From an uncultured beta proteobacterium (GTDB lineage: Bacteria; Pseudomonadota; Gammaproteobacteria; Burkholderiales; Burkholderiaceae_E), in contig CAIZNI010000054.1 of the NCBI GenBank assembly GCA_903934295.1, forward strand, positions 39,793 through 103,792: a stretch of 64,000 nt of DNA, given 5' to 3'. The position numbers were made by a program, and so were the translations under genes. Each line of letters starts with the position of its first letter. The first letter of the stretch is position 1. Below the pieces are notes generated by a model. It worked only from the letters and a program-made list of their open reading frames with translations. It was not told the origin of the DNA and did not search any database. Of the stretch, positions 54,637 through 63,962 are shown one piece after another.

Positions 54637-56174
54637 AGGGGGGGGCAGGGCTGGCGCCTGGAGATTTTTTAGATTCGCCGCGCAAGCGCCCCGGATTCAC
54701 CGTTTATGTGAGCGACGCCGGGGTGAGTGGCGTCCAGCAACAGTACGCAGACAGACTGGCGGACTTGGCCTTCGACAGTTTCTTCGTAACCCGCAGGGGT
54801 GTGCGCTAGGACTGGATCCTGTGCGCCGGCGTTGCGCTTGTGCGCCCGCGCATTGTGAACCCGCCCGCCCGCCCCCCGCGCCACGCCAACCGGCCGACGC
54901 TGACCGATCGGCTGCCGACTGCGCTGCCCGAGGATAACCCGGTCCAGCCTGTGATCGATCGCCAGTTCACCGTATCGGGCATCGCACCGCGCGAGGGCCA
55001 ACTCCTCGATCACATTCAGACCGTGCCGCAGTGGGTAACCGCCGTTGGCGGCGTGGCGGTGCTGTCGTCGTTCGCGTAGGCGGCGACGAGCCAGTATCCG
55101 AAAACCGTTTCGCCCCGTTGCAGTTCGCGGCTGATGATGAATGTATTTCGCTTCGTCGGAGCCGGTCGGTTCGAGACGCCGCAGATGTCGGCGCCTCTCG
55201 AGTGTTTTGATGGGGCGGTAAGGATGGTGGTGTACGAGGCGGAGGGTCCAGCAGGTTGAAGGAGGAGCGCGACCGGTTGAGTCGTTACGTACTCACCTGG
55301 CGCAAGACACTGACTCATTCGCGTCTAATCGGCCCATGCCGAACCGGAAGTTTCTGCGCGTGGCGCTGAAGTCGGGCTGTGGGCGCTCGCCGCACTTTGT
55401 TGGTCGGGCCCTTGTGCGCTCCTCGGATCGGCACTGGCGTGGAAGGTCTCTCGCGAATCAGCCCGATCAGAGTATTTAATGCCCCTAATAGATATTTCTT
55501 TGGCACTCTTGAATGGGTAGCCTGAGGTCCGGCTTCGAACTGGACCGACATTCGCGGTTTTCAATTCGCAGATACGAACGGGCGGTAGTCCCTAGAAGTA
55601 ACAGCTTTCGTCAACGAACCGGTGCGGACTAGCATGTTTTTCGCTGTTTGTCCGTGATCGATACCCGAAGGCTTGTGTTGCGGCTATCTCCTCTTCCTGC
55701 GCTGTTCGGGCGCGCGCCGCCAGCCTCGCTTGGCTGACTGAAGCCGAAGTGCACCCCGTAGAGCGGTTTTGCTAATCGATCACGCGGCAAAGGATAGAAA
55801 GGTGATCTAGCGTGATGAGAGTTGCTTACGATCTAAACTGTGTTGAATCGTAATGGTAATCACCTGCGAAATCTCTTCGATGCTGATTTGAATGAAAAAG
55901 GCGGAAGTTCATGTCACCGAAAGAGCGTACCGCTTCTCCGATGCTGGGTGGACTTTGTGTCGAGTCGTACAAGCAAGAGGCTAAAAACATGTGTTGATTT
56001 AAATTGCTAGTTGAAATTCTCATTGCGATAGTGTGTTGGTAAGATAGTGGGTGTCAGCAGGTCCAAGTTATCGGTGAGTGTTTTCTACGGATTTTCGAGT
56101 TTGCTGATGTTTCTTGGGAATATCGCTCAAGATTATGATTTAACACCAGTTGGTTAATTCAAAAGATTAAAAAC
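54637..56174. other. 1.5-kb stretch without a convincing gene; composition changes
   Basis: The first half is still GC-rich but carries only short, mutually overlapping open frames on both strands (such as 54669-55013 and 55016-55318 on the minus strand) that resemble no family I know. From about 55,470 the sequence turns clearly AT-richer and has stops in all frames. I see no tRNA, clear inverted repeat or integrase. It looks like decayed coding sequence or a recombination junction at the edge of a foreign segment. Confidence 0.6.
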
Positions 56175-56828
56175 ATGAAGCGCAATCTGTTAATTGCTAT
56201 CGCATCGTTTTTCGTGCTAAACGAAAGCCATTCGATTATTATTATTCCAATCCCAAATCTCGCGTTCCCAAGTGGACTGAGCAAGATCCGCGATGCGCTC
56301 GAGAAATCCACTGATACCAAGGCGCTTGCAACAGTTGGTGAGGACAAGTTGTTTGGAGGCCGCTATTGGGTCTGGGGGCAAGCGGCCGGGAAGATGACGC
56401 AATCGGATGCCGATGAGCAAGCGATGAGAAGATGTGAGGCATCGCTGTCCAACGCAAAAAATCAAACGGCTGGTGGCCAGTCACTTTACGATTTTGGCTC
56501 CAAGCGTTGCGAGCTTTACAAGTTCATCAACACGACGTTGAACCTGCCCGATCCTGTTGCTCAACCTGCGCCGTCCCAGGCGCCTCTTGTTCCAGCAGCG
56601 GAAGCGAGGACGTCTAGTACGAATTCCATACCGACTCCGGCGCCGCAGGCAGCGCCTCCGGCTGTGGATTCCGCGCCTGTGCTAACGCCCAATCCGCAGC
56701 CTACTCCGCAAAAACCTAACGCGGATATCGTCCAGCGAATGAGAGATCTAGATACTCTCTACAAGCAAAATTTGATTACTCAGGAAGAATACGAACGGAA
56801 AAAGAAGCAGCTTCTCGAGTCCATGTAA
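56175..56828 (+). CDS. Secreted hypothetical protein with SHOCT domain
   Basis: 217 residues: signal-like N-terminus (MKRNLLIAIASFFVLNESHS), an unrecognised domain (about 25-125) with three Cys including RRCEASL and KRCELYKF, a long Pro/Ala-rich linker (125-185) and a C-terminal SHOCT domain (MRDLDTLYKQNLITQEEYERKKKQLLE). SHOCT is a short oligomerisation or targeting module at protein termini. Base composition is AT-rich compared with the rest of the window. Followed 17 bp later by a PAP2 phosphatase; a shared transcript is likely. No strong ribosome-binding site. Function unknown. Confidence 0.7.
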   Translation: MKRNLLIAIASFFVLNESHSIIIIPIPNLAFPSGLSKIRDALEKSTDTKALATVGEDKLFGGRYWVWGQAAGKMTQSDADEQAMRRCEASLSNAKNQTAGGQSLYDFGSKRCELYKFINTTLNLPDPVAQPAPSQAPLVPAAEARTSSTNSIPTPAPQAAPPAVDSAPVLTPNPQPTPQKPNADIVQRMRDLDTLYKQNLITQEEYERKKKQLLESM

Positions 56829-56845
56829 AAATCGTAAAGCACCAG

Positions 56846-57493
56846 ATGCATTATTCGAATGATGTATCGAGGCGCGACGCCTGTGCTGGGTTGCTCCTCG
56901 GGCTGATAAGCGTTGGAGCCAAGGCGCGCCCAATCGACCTTGGTCGAGGTGCGCAAAGCTATTTTTTGCTTCCTGCCGATTTCGATATCAATGAGTTGAT
57001 GATTGATCCGCCGCCTTCGGATGATCTTTCCGAGGCACAGCTACTTATGACGTACCAGGCGGCCAGAGTTAAGCATCAAATCGAACAAATCGAAGCTGAA
57101 AGTATCAATCCGGTACCGTTATTCTGGCGTTGTGCGGGGCTGGATGAAGCGAAATACCCTGACCATGCGCTGCTGCTTAATCGAGCCGTGGTAGATACCG
57201 AAACGATTGTGATCGATTTGAAACGGCGATTTAACCGCCGTCGGCCCAATACAGTGCTGCCCTCTATACGACCGGTGGTTCCTGTCCCTTGGCATTCAAG
57301 TTACCCATCCGGGCATGCGACGCAAGCAATCGTTATCGCAAGCCTTTTGTCGCGATGGGCACCCGATTCATCGGAAAGGCTGAATAAATTCGCAATACAG
57401 GTTGGACGCAATCGTGAGATCGCAGGGCTTCACTATCCAAGCGACACAAATGCAGGATTCAGATTGGGGCGACAACTTGCCGAATTATTTTGA
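56846..57493 (+). CDS. PAP2-family acid phosphatase, probably exported
   Basis: 215-residue protein with the three PAP2/haloperoxidase motifs: KRRFNRRRPN (K-x6-RP type), SYPSGHAT (P-S-G-H) and GRNREIAGLHYPSD (R-x5-H-x3-D). The catalytic His residues are in PSGHAT and AGLHYPSD. The N-terminus DVSRRDACAGLLLGLISVGAKA resembles a Tat signal. Length and lack of transmembrane helices fit soluble class A non-specific acid phosphatases (PhoC-like) rather than lipid phosphatases. It is AT-rich like its neighbours. Likely periplasmic or secreted; substrate unknown. Confidence 0.82.
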   Translation: MHYSNDVSRRDACAGLLLGLISVGAKARPIDLGRGAQSYFLLPADFDINELMIDPPPSDDLSEAQLLMTYQAARVKHQIEQIEAESINPVPLFWRCAGLDEAKYPDHALLLNRAVVDTETIVIDLKRRFNRRRPNTVLPSIRPVVPVPWHSSYPSGHATQAIVIASLLSRWAPDSSERLNKFAIQVGRNREIAGLHYPSDTNAGFRLGRQLAELF

Positions 57494-57807
57494 ATCCTCT
57501 TCGGCGCAGAAACTATAAGTATTTGCTTAAATTTTAGGAGTTTGATTCGCCGCTCAGTTTTCCAAAAAATTTTGGGTTGTATCGTTTTGATCGTAGCAGG
57601 GACGAGCCTTGCGGCAGGCTGGTTCAACCTTCAAGTTTTCTGCAATTCGATCGAGCAATAATCTAAAGGCGAAAACCATTCCAAGATCGGATTTTGTAAA
57701 CTGGCGAACATCGGAGGCCTGCGGGCAGCAGCTTCGTATTGATCTACCTGCAGTTTGCAGTTGAGAAATCCGCGTGACAATCGATTCCTACAGAAGTAGA
57801 GACGCTC
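57494..57807. other. AT-rich gap upstream of the giant protease
   Basis: It holds a possible 39-residue hydrophobic peptide (57542-57661, TTG start, LGCIVLIVAGTSLAAGW) in frame with, and after, the phosphatase stop; AGGAG is too close to the TTG for a normal start, so I do not call it. CTGCA-GTT-TGCAG near 57750 is a small inverted repeat. The protease promoter should lie here, but I cannot place it. Confidence 0.45.
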
Positions 57808-60800
57808 ATGAGTGCTTTGATACCGGGTAATGCGACGACACTCTATTCGCTGCAGGTCAATTCATCGGTTTTCGGAAGCATTGATTTTATCGGCGATATT
57901 GATTGGCGGCGGGTGTCTTTAAACACCGGGTTTGGGTACCAGATTTTTATAGAGGGATGGTCAAGTGGAATGGGCACGCTCCTTGATCCATTGCTTGCGA
58001 TCTATGGGTCGGATGGCGCATATTTGGCATCCAATGATAATTACAGTATATGGAGTTGGGATTCATATTATTATGCAATTCCTACGCGGGCCGGAGCATT
58101 TTATGTAAGTGCGCAAGAGGCACGTAACAGTTCAAGCGGCACTTACCTTTTAACTCTGTGGGCTGATCAACTCGCATCCGACGCGACAGGTGCCACAATC
58201 GCGCCGAATGCTCAGGTGACCGATCGGATCGGCTGGCGGGACGATGTATCGGACTGGTATGCGATTACGCTTACAGCAGGAGTGAACTATCAGATAGATC
58301 TAGTTGGTTCTGGCAGAGACGGCGCTTCGCTAGCCCTCTCGGATCCTTTGTTGGTCTTGCGTGGAGCCGGCGGATCCTTACTTACGTCTGACAATAATTC
58401 TGGGGTTGGTGATGAGTCACGAATTTTCTATACCGCACCAACGACGGGCGTATATTATATCGATGTGCAAGAGTGGGGAAACGACGGGTATGGCGTATAT
58501 TCTTTAATTGTTAACGCATCGCCGGTACGCGGAGCATTGGGGCTGGCCAGTGCAGTTTCCGGTGCGCTTTCTTTTAGCGGCGATACCGACCTGTACTCGA
58601 TGAGTTTGGCAAGTGGCGTTTCGTACGGTTTTTTCGTGAACGGAGGCACACTTGCCAATCCCTTTTTGGAAATTCTTAATCAGCTTGGCCACGTCCAGTT
58701 AACGGATGACGACAGCGGGCTGGGGTTAAACAGTCTTTTGTCATTTAGTCCGGGATCTTCCGGCACCTATTTTCTTGCTGCGCGGGCAAGTGGGAATGAT
58801 CAGACTGGGAGTTACACGGCCCGGGCGTGGGTCCTTCCGACACTTTCTATTGCCGACTCGATAGTGAATGAGGGTGACGCAGGCGTGACGAGCCTTACCT
58901 TCACTATTTCTTTGTCTGCACCAAGTCCAGTCGATGTTCGGTTTACGATTGGTACCCGAGGTTCCACCGCGTCTAATGCAAGCGGCGATTACCAGGGGAT
59001 TTCTGCGACTTCGTTGACAATACCTGCCGGTCAAACGCAGGCCGTATTCCCGATTGCAGTGAACGGAGATGAAGTATTCGAGCCGAATGAGGGCATGAGG
59101 GTCTTGATCTCAGCCCCTTTCATGGCGACAGTGGCGCAAGGAGAGGCACGCGGCTGGATTATTGACGACGACGCACCTTATGCGTTGCCGTCAGATGAAT
59201 TCATGCGATATCAGTGGCACCTTTACCCAGGTACCGGTGCAAATGTGTTTCCGGTGTGGTCTTCTTGGACGGGTGCGGGGGTAAAGGTTGGTGTGTTTGA
59301 TCAGGGGATTGACCCTAGACACCCGGATTTAGACGGGAATCTGCTAGTGAGTCTTGGGCGGTCAGCGTTGAACTTGACCGCCGGCGGATCTCCTGTCTAT
59401 ACGGATGATAATCACGGCACGGCGGTGGCAGGTGTTATTGCTGCTGAACTTAATGGCGCTTTAATGGTGGGGGTTGCACCTGCTGCCAGCTTGGTGTCGA
59501 TTTACTCTCCACTTTCAGGTGAAATACTTGCGTTAGAGATTGTTAGTGCTTATAGATATGCATTGAGTCTGGATGTGCTGAACGACAGTTGGGGGTATGG
59601 TAATTATTCCAATCGAGGTTCAAATTTCTCCTGGGCCTTCTTGGATAATTTTCGGACTCCAGCGTTTTCTGCGTCGGGTTTGGCATTAAAAGATCTTGCG
59701 GATTTGGGTCGCGGTGGGCTGGGGGTGATCGTTGTTCAGTCTGCCGGGAATAGTTTTTCGTATGGCGACGATACAAATCTTCATAACTTTCAAAACAGCC
59801 GGTATATCGTCACGGTCGCCGCAACTGATTATTCCGGCGGCGTTACCAGCTACAGCTCGCCGGGCGCCTCAATCCTGTTATCCGCTCCGGGAGGAAGTGA
59901 TGCGGATTTTCTTGGAAATATATTTACCACCGATCGAGTCGGTGCGTCCGGGTATTCGACAGAAGATTACGTAGGTCAAATAGGAACTTCTTTTTCGGCA
60001 CCGGTTGTGTCGGGGGTTGTGGCGTTGATGCTGCAGGCAAACCCTGGCCTTGGTTATCGAGATGTTCAGCAGATCCTTGCGCTAACCGCAAGGGTGACTG
60101 CTCCAGAAGCAAATGACTGGCGGTATAACGGCGGATCTGCTTGGAACGGCGGCGGCCTGCATTACGATGCGGCTGATCATAACCTCGGCTTCGGCTTGGT
60201 CGATGCTTTGGCTGCTGTCAGGTTGGCGGAGAGCTGGAGTACGCCCGCGCTGACATCTGCCAATGATCTTGAGGTGTCGGCTACAAGATCGGTGAACCAG
60301 GTGATTCCTGACGGGGGGTCATCCCTGCGGCAATCAATAATGGTCACCACGCCGATCGAGGTCGAGCGAGCAGAGGTCACGATTTCGATCACGCATCCCT
60401 TTATTGGCAATCTCTCGATTTCGCTCACGTCTCCTGCGGGAACCGAAAGTTGGTTGATGTGGCGGCCTGGTCAGGGCGCGCTGAGTGCTTTCGGTCAGGC
60501 TCAGGCAAATATTAATTTTACATTTAATACCGTGCTGAGCATGGGAGAAAGTGGTATCGGGAACTGGGCATTGTCCGTGTTTGACATGGCTCTCGGCAAT
60601 GTCGGGCGGCTCAACTCGTGGACGCTAAATTTGGTTGGCAAGGCGGAGTCGGCCGACGATGTCTACGTTTACACCAATGAGTTTTCCGAGGCTGTACTCG
60701 CGCAGTCAAATCGGGCTACGCTTTCTGACTCTTCTGGTATTGATACTTTGAACGCGGCGGCTGTGACGGGCCCGGTCTCGATTAACTTGATTGGAGGTGG

Positions 60801-63468
60801 GGTTAGTACGATTAACGGCCGAAGTTTGACTATTTCAGTCGGGTCTATGATTGAGAACGCTTATGGTGGAGATGGATCTGACCTTATAAGAGGGAATTCA
60901 GCGTCCAATGTGCTTATGGGCATGAGAGGGGCGGACACCCTATATGGCGGCGATGGCGACGATCGTCTCGTGGGGGGGGCGGGAAGCGATCTTTTCGACT
61001 GGGAGGTTGCAACCCGGGGTGGGGCCGACACTATGGAGGGCGGTCTTGGCGATGATACCTATTTTGTCGATTCTGCAGATCAAGTAGTTGAATTGCAGGG
61101 CGAGGGAATAGATACGGTATGGTCCGTAGGGAGTCTGTCGCTTCTCACGATCCCCGATGTCGAAAACTTGTTTCTTTTTGGAACTGCGGGGGTCGTGGCG
61201 ACCGGAAATGCACTGGCGAATGTATTGCGTGGTAACGATCTGGCAAATGCTCTGAGCGGTTTATCGGGAAATGACACGATTGACGGCGGCGTCGGAGATG
61301 ATTCTATCGATGGAGGAGGTGGTGACGATTCTCTGACCGGCGGGGCAGGGAGCGACGTGTTCGATTGGGCAGTAGATGGCCGTGGCGGTAGCGACACCAT
61401 GGTAGGCGGGGCGGGGGATGACACTTACGTTCTTGATTCTCTGTTCGATGTCGTGATGGAAGTCAGTCAGGAAGGCATCGATACGGTCTTCGTAGGATTC
61501 GGCTACTCCCTGATCGGTACAGAACTAGAGCACTTGAGGACGTTTATTGGTCACGCGACGAGTTTGTCGTTTATCGGAAACTCCCACGCGAACCGACTTG
61601 TTACCGGATCAGGCGATGACACTTTAACGGGCGGCGGTGGCAATGACACGCTGACTGGGGTTGGAGGTAATGACCTACTCAATGGTGGTGATGGTATAGA
61701 TACTGCCGTTTTTTCTGGTCCCCGAAAAAACTACACGATCACCTATTCGATAGCTTCAAATTCGTTGTCCGTTAATTCAACATCCGAAGGCGTGGATTCG
61801 CTGTCTAGCATAGAGTCGTTATTATTTTCGGATAGTAGCTACAGCGCAGGCGTATTCCAAACTCCCTCCGCGCCGACGTTTACCAGGGTGTCTCCGTTGT
61901 CTGGCGGTGTAGAGGACTCTTCCTACGTCGTCACCTGGTCTTCACTGATTGCCGCTGGCGATGAGATGGACGCGCAGGGTGATCCGATTTCGTTCCGTGT
62001 CGTAGCTGTCACGAATGGCACGCTGTCTAAGGCAGGCGTAGCGGTGATACCTGGCATCACCACGTTGGCGGATGGGGAGCAATTGGTTTGGACTCCTGCT
62101 CCGAATGCCAGCGGGGCCGTGGCAGCGTTCAAGGTACGAGCGGTAGATGAAGTGTTGACTTCATCGAGTGATGTGCAGGTCAGCATCGCCGTCACCCCTG
62201 TCAACGACGCCCCCATCGCCGCCGCATCGAGTAAGGCCGCCACCGAAGACACCCCCTTCAGTGGTTCTGTCAACGCGACCGACATCGAGGGTTCGCCTCT
62301 GACCTTCGTAGCAGTGACCCAACCCGCGCACGGTACCCTCGCACTCGACTCGAACGGCACCTACATCTACACTCCCGCCGCCAACTACAACGGCGCCGAC
62401 AGCTTCACCTTCAGAGCCAACGACGGAGCGTCCGACTCTACCGTCGCAATGGTGAGCATCGCGGTCAACGCGGTAAACGACGCGCCGGTAGCAACCAACG
62501 CCAGCGCCAGCCTGAACGAAGACACCATACTGAGCGCGAGCCTGCCGTTGGCCACCGATGTCGAAGGTGACACGCTGACTTATGCCCGCAGCACCACGCC
62601 CGCACACGGTACGGTCACCGTCAATGCCAACGGCAGCTATACCTACCAACCCGCGGCGGATTATTTTGGGGCTGACAGCTTCGGCTATTCGGTCTCGGAT
62701 GGCCAAGGCGCGGGCAATACCTACACCGTGTCGATCACGGTTAACGGGGTCGCCGACACGCTCAACGGAACCGCCGGTCCCGACGTCCTGACCGATCCCA
62801 CCGGCGGCCCGTCGGTAATCAATGGTCTGGACGGGAGCGACACGATCACGGGTGGCTCGGGCGACGATACGCTGAACGGCGGCGCTGGCCTTGACGTCGC
62901 GCTCTATGGTTCGGCACGCGCCGCCAACAGTTTCTTGCGCCTGGGCAATGGCGACGTCCAGATCAGTGGGCCTGAGGGAGTCGACACGCTGCACGAGGTC
63001 GAGCGGGCGGTGTTCGTCCCCGAGACGGTGGGGCTCCGCCCCCTGGCGCTGGGCTTCGACCTCGATGGCACCGGGGGAAAGGCGTATCGGCTGTATCAGG
63101 CGGCGTTCGACCGGGTGCCCGATGAAGGTGGGGTGGGGTTCTGGATGTACTACATCGACCGCGGGTTCAGCCTGATCGATGCGGCGGCCAACTTCATGGG
63201 GAGTGCCGAGTTCAAAGGGCTGTATGGAGATAACCCGAGCAATGAGCAGTTCATGAACCTGCTGTATGCGAATGTGATGAACCGGGCGCCGGATGACGGG
63301 TATTACTTCTGGCTCGATGCGCTTTATGGACGTGGGCAGTTTGAGGGCACGGTGTCTTCGCGGCCATTCGTTCTGCAGCGATTCTCGGAGTCAGCGGAGA
63401 ACCAGGCGAACGTGATCGGGGTGATTACGGATGGGTTTCGGTATGAGGTTTTTACACCGCCCGTGTGA
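57808..63468 (+). CDS. Giant RTX subtilisin-like serine protease with DUF4214 tail
   Basis: 1886 residues, no N-terminal signal, consistent with type I secretion through C-terminal RTX signals. Domains: three PPC-like beta repeats (about 1-345), a Calx-beta-like segment (346-452), a peptidase S8 domain (about 455-805) with Asp498 (VGVFDQGID), His536 (DDNHGTAVAG) and Ser728 (GTSFSAPVVSG), a proprotein-convertase P-like domain (815-943), RTX calcium-binding nonapeptides (about 1015-1305, GGDGDDRLVGGAGSD type), cadherin/tandem-95-like repeats (1353-1651), a short second RTX block (1652-1705) and DUF4214 (1758-1845). Calcium-dependent folding outside the cell is expected. Codon use switches near residue 1459: AT-rich before, GC-rich after. 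Confidence 0.9.
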   Translation: MSALIPGNATTLYSLQVNSSVFGSIDFIGDIDWRRVSLNTGFGYQIFIEGWSSGMGTLLDPLLAIYGSDGAYLASNDNYSIWSWDSYYYAIPTRAGAFYVSAQEARNSSSGTYLLTLWADQLASDATGATIAPNAQVTDRIGWRDDVSDWYAITLTAGVNYQIDLVGSGRDGASLALSDPLLVLRGAGGSLLTSDNNSGVGDESRIFYTAPTTGVYYIDVQEWGNDGYGVYSLIVNASPVRGALGLASAVSGALSFSGDTDLYSMSLASGVSYGFFVNGGTLANPFLEILNQLGHVQLTDDDSGLGLNSLLSFSPGSSGTYFLAARASGNDQTGSYTARAWVLPTLSIADSIVNEGDAGVTSLTFTISLSAPSPVDVRFTIGTRGSTASNASGDYQGISATSLTIPAGQTQAVFPIAVNGDEVFEPNEGMRVLISAPFMATVAQGEARGWIIDDDAPYALPSDEFMRYQWHLYPGTGANVFPVWSSWTGAGVKVGVFDQGIDPRHPDLDGNLLVSLGRSALNLTAGGSPVYTDDNHGTAVAGVIAAELNGALMVGVAPAASLVSIYSPLSGEILALEIVSAYRYALSLDVLNDSWGYGNYSNRGSNFSWAFLDNFRTPAFSASGLALKDLADLGRGGLGVIVVQSAGNSFSYGDDTNLHNFQNSRYIVTVAATDYSGGVTSYSSPGASILLSAPGGSDADFLGNIFTTDRVGASGYSTEDYVGQIGTSFSAPVVSGVVALMLQANPGLGYRDVQQILALTARVTAPEANDWRYNGGSAWNGGGLHYDAADHNLGFGLVDALAAVRLAESWSTPALTSANDLEVSATRSVNQVIPDGGSSLRQSIMVTTPIEVERAEVTISITHPFIGNLSISLTSPAGTESWLMWRPGQGALSAFGQAQANINFTFNTVLSMGESGIGNWALSVFDMALGNVGRLNSWTLNLVGKAESADDVYVYTNEFSEAVLAQSNRATLSDSSGIDTLNAAAVTGPVSINLIGGGVSTINGRSLTISVGSMIENAYGGDGSDLIRGNSASNVLMGMRGADTLYGGDGDDRLVGGAGSDLFDWEVATRGGADTMEGGLGDDTYFVDSADQVVELQGEGIDTVWSVGSLSLLTIPDVENLFLFGTAGVVATGNALANVLRGNDLANALSGLSGNDTIDGGVGDDSIDGGGGDDSLTGGAGSDVFDWAVDGRGGSDTMVGGAGDDTYVLDSLFDVVMEVSQEGIDTVFVGFGYSLIGTELEHLRTFIGHATSLSFIGNSHANRLVTGSGDDTLTGGGGNDTLTGVGGNDLLNGGDGIDTAVFSGPRKNYTITYSIASNSLSVNSTSEGVDSLSSIESLLFSDSSYSAGVFQTPSAPTFTRVSPLSGGVEDSSYVVTWSSLIAAGDEMDAQGDPISFRVVAVTNGTLSKAGVAVIPGITTLADGEQLVWTPAPNASGAVAAFKVRAVDEVLTSSSDVQVSIAVTPVNDAPIAAASSKAATEDTPFSGSVNATDIEGSPLTFVAVTQPAHGTLALDSNGTYIYTPAANYNGADSFTFRANDGASDSTVAMVSIAVNAVNDAPVATNASASLNEDTILSASLPLATDVEGDTLTYARSTTPAHGTVTVNANGSYTYQPAADYFGADSFGYSVSDGQGAGNTYTVSITVNGVADTLNGTAGPDVLTDPTGGPSVINGLDGSDTITGGSGDDTLNGGAGLDVALYGSARAANSFLRLGNGDVQISGPEGVDTLHEVERAVFVPETVGLRPLALGFDLDGTGGKAYRLYQAAFDRVPDEGGVGFWMYYIDRGFSLIDAAANFMGSAEFKGLYGDNPSNEQFMNLLYANVMNRAPDDGYYFWLDALYGRGQFEGTVSSRPFVLQRFSESAENQANVIGVITDGFRYEVFTPPV

Positions 63469-63587
63469 GGGTTTTTCGGGTGATGACGAGATGGGATCAT
63501 ACGGCCTGCCTGATTTTCACCCGCAGCATCGGCGAAACTCGTACCCGCTCTCTCAAGTAACTAATGGCGCAAAGAAGCGGGGGCATG

Positions 63588-63890
63588 TCACCCGCCGGCA
63601 CGGCGGTGCTGGCGCATCGATCGCTTCAGCCGGCCGGCGAACGCCTTGTAGTGCTCGCAGAACTGGGTGTAGCGCCAGGTTCGGCCGTGCGGATGCTCGG
63701 CAGCGTACTCCTGCCACAGCAGCATCAGCGTCACGCCCTTCCTGTCGAGTTCGCGGTGCACGCGCCCCCAGTCGGGCACGACGTACGGCGACGCGTCAGC
63801 CGACCTCGGCAGCAGCCGGGCGACGAGCTGACGCTCGTCCCAGTCCTTGACCGTATCCCGTCGGCCCTGCAATATCCCGAAGACCCGCAT
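63588..63890 (-). pseudogene. istA: IS21-family transposase IstA fragment
   Basis: About 100 residues matching the middle of IstA: PDWGRVHRELDRKGVTLMLLWQEYAAEHP, then YTQFCEHYKAFAGRLKRSMRQ. The N-terminal helix-turn-helix part is missing or replaced (MRVFGILQGRRDTVKDWD). On the other side the frame stops straight after RRAGG, where normal IstA continues into its catalytic domain. So it is a truncated remnant without IstB and cannot transpose. Confidence 0.75.
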
Positions 63891-63933
63891 GAATGCTCGG
63901 TTTCCGGTCCATTGAGGGGTGGCCCGATCTCCC

Positions 63934-63962
63934 AGAAACTGCTGTAATCGTATTCAGTTTCT
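63934..63962. repeat. 8-bp inverted repeat beside the IS21 remnant
   Basis: AGAAACTG and CAGTTTCT are separated by 13 bp (63934-63941 and 63955-63962). It is a small perfect inverted repeat just upstream of the istA fragment; it could belong to an IS end or to an operator. Nothing else is recognisable between here and the window end. Confidence 0.45.

Noticed and set aside
54669..55318. Minus-strand frames 54669-55013 and 55016-55318 as genes
   Set aside because: No recognisable family, no ribosome-binding site and no codon pattern like neighbouring genes; listed as gene-poor DNA instead.
57542..57661. 39-residue hydrophobic peptide
   Set aside because: Its TTG is only 1 nt after AGGAG and no homologue is known to me; kept as a note only.
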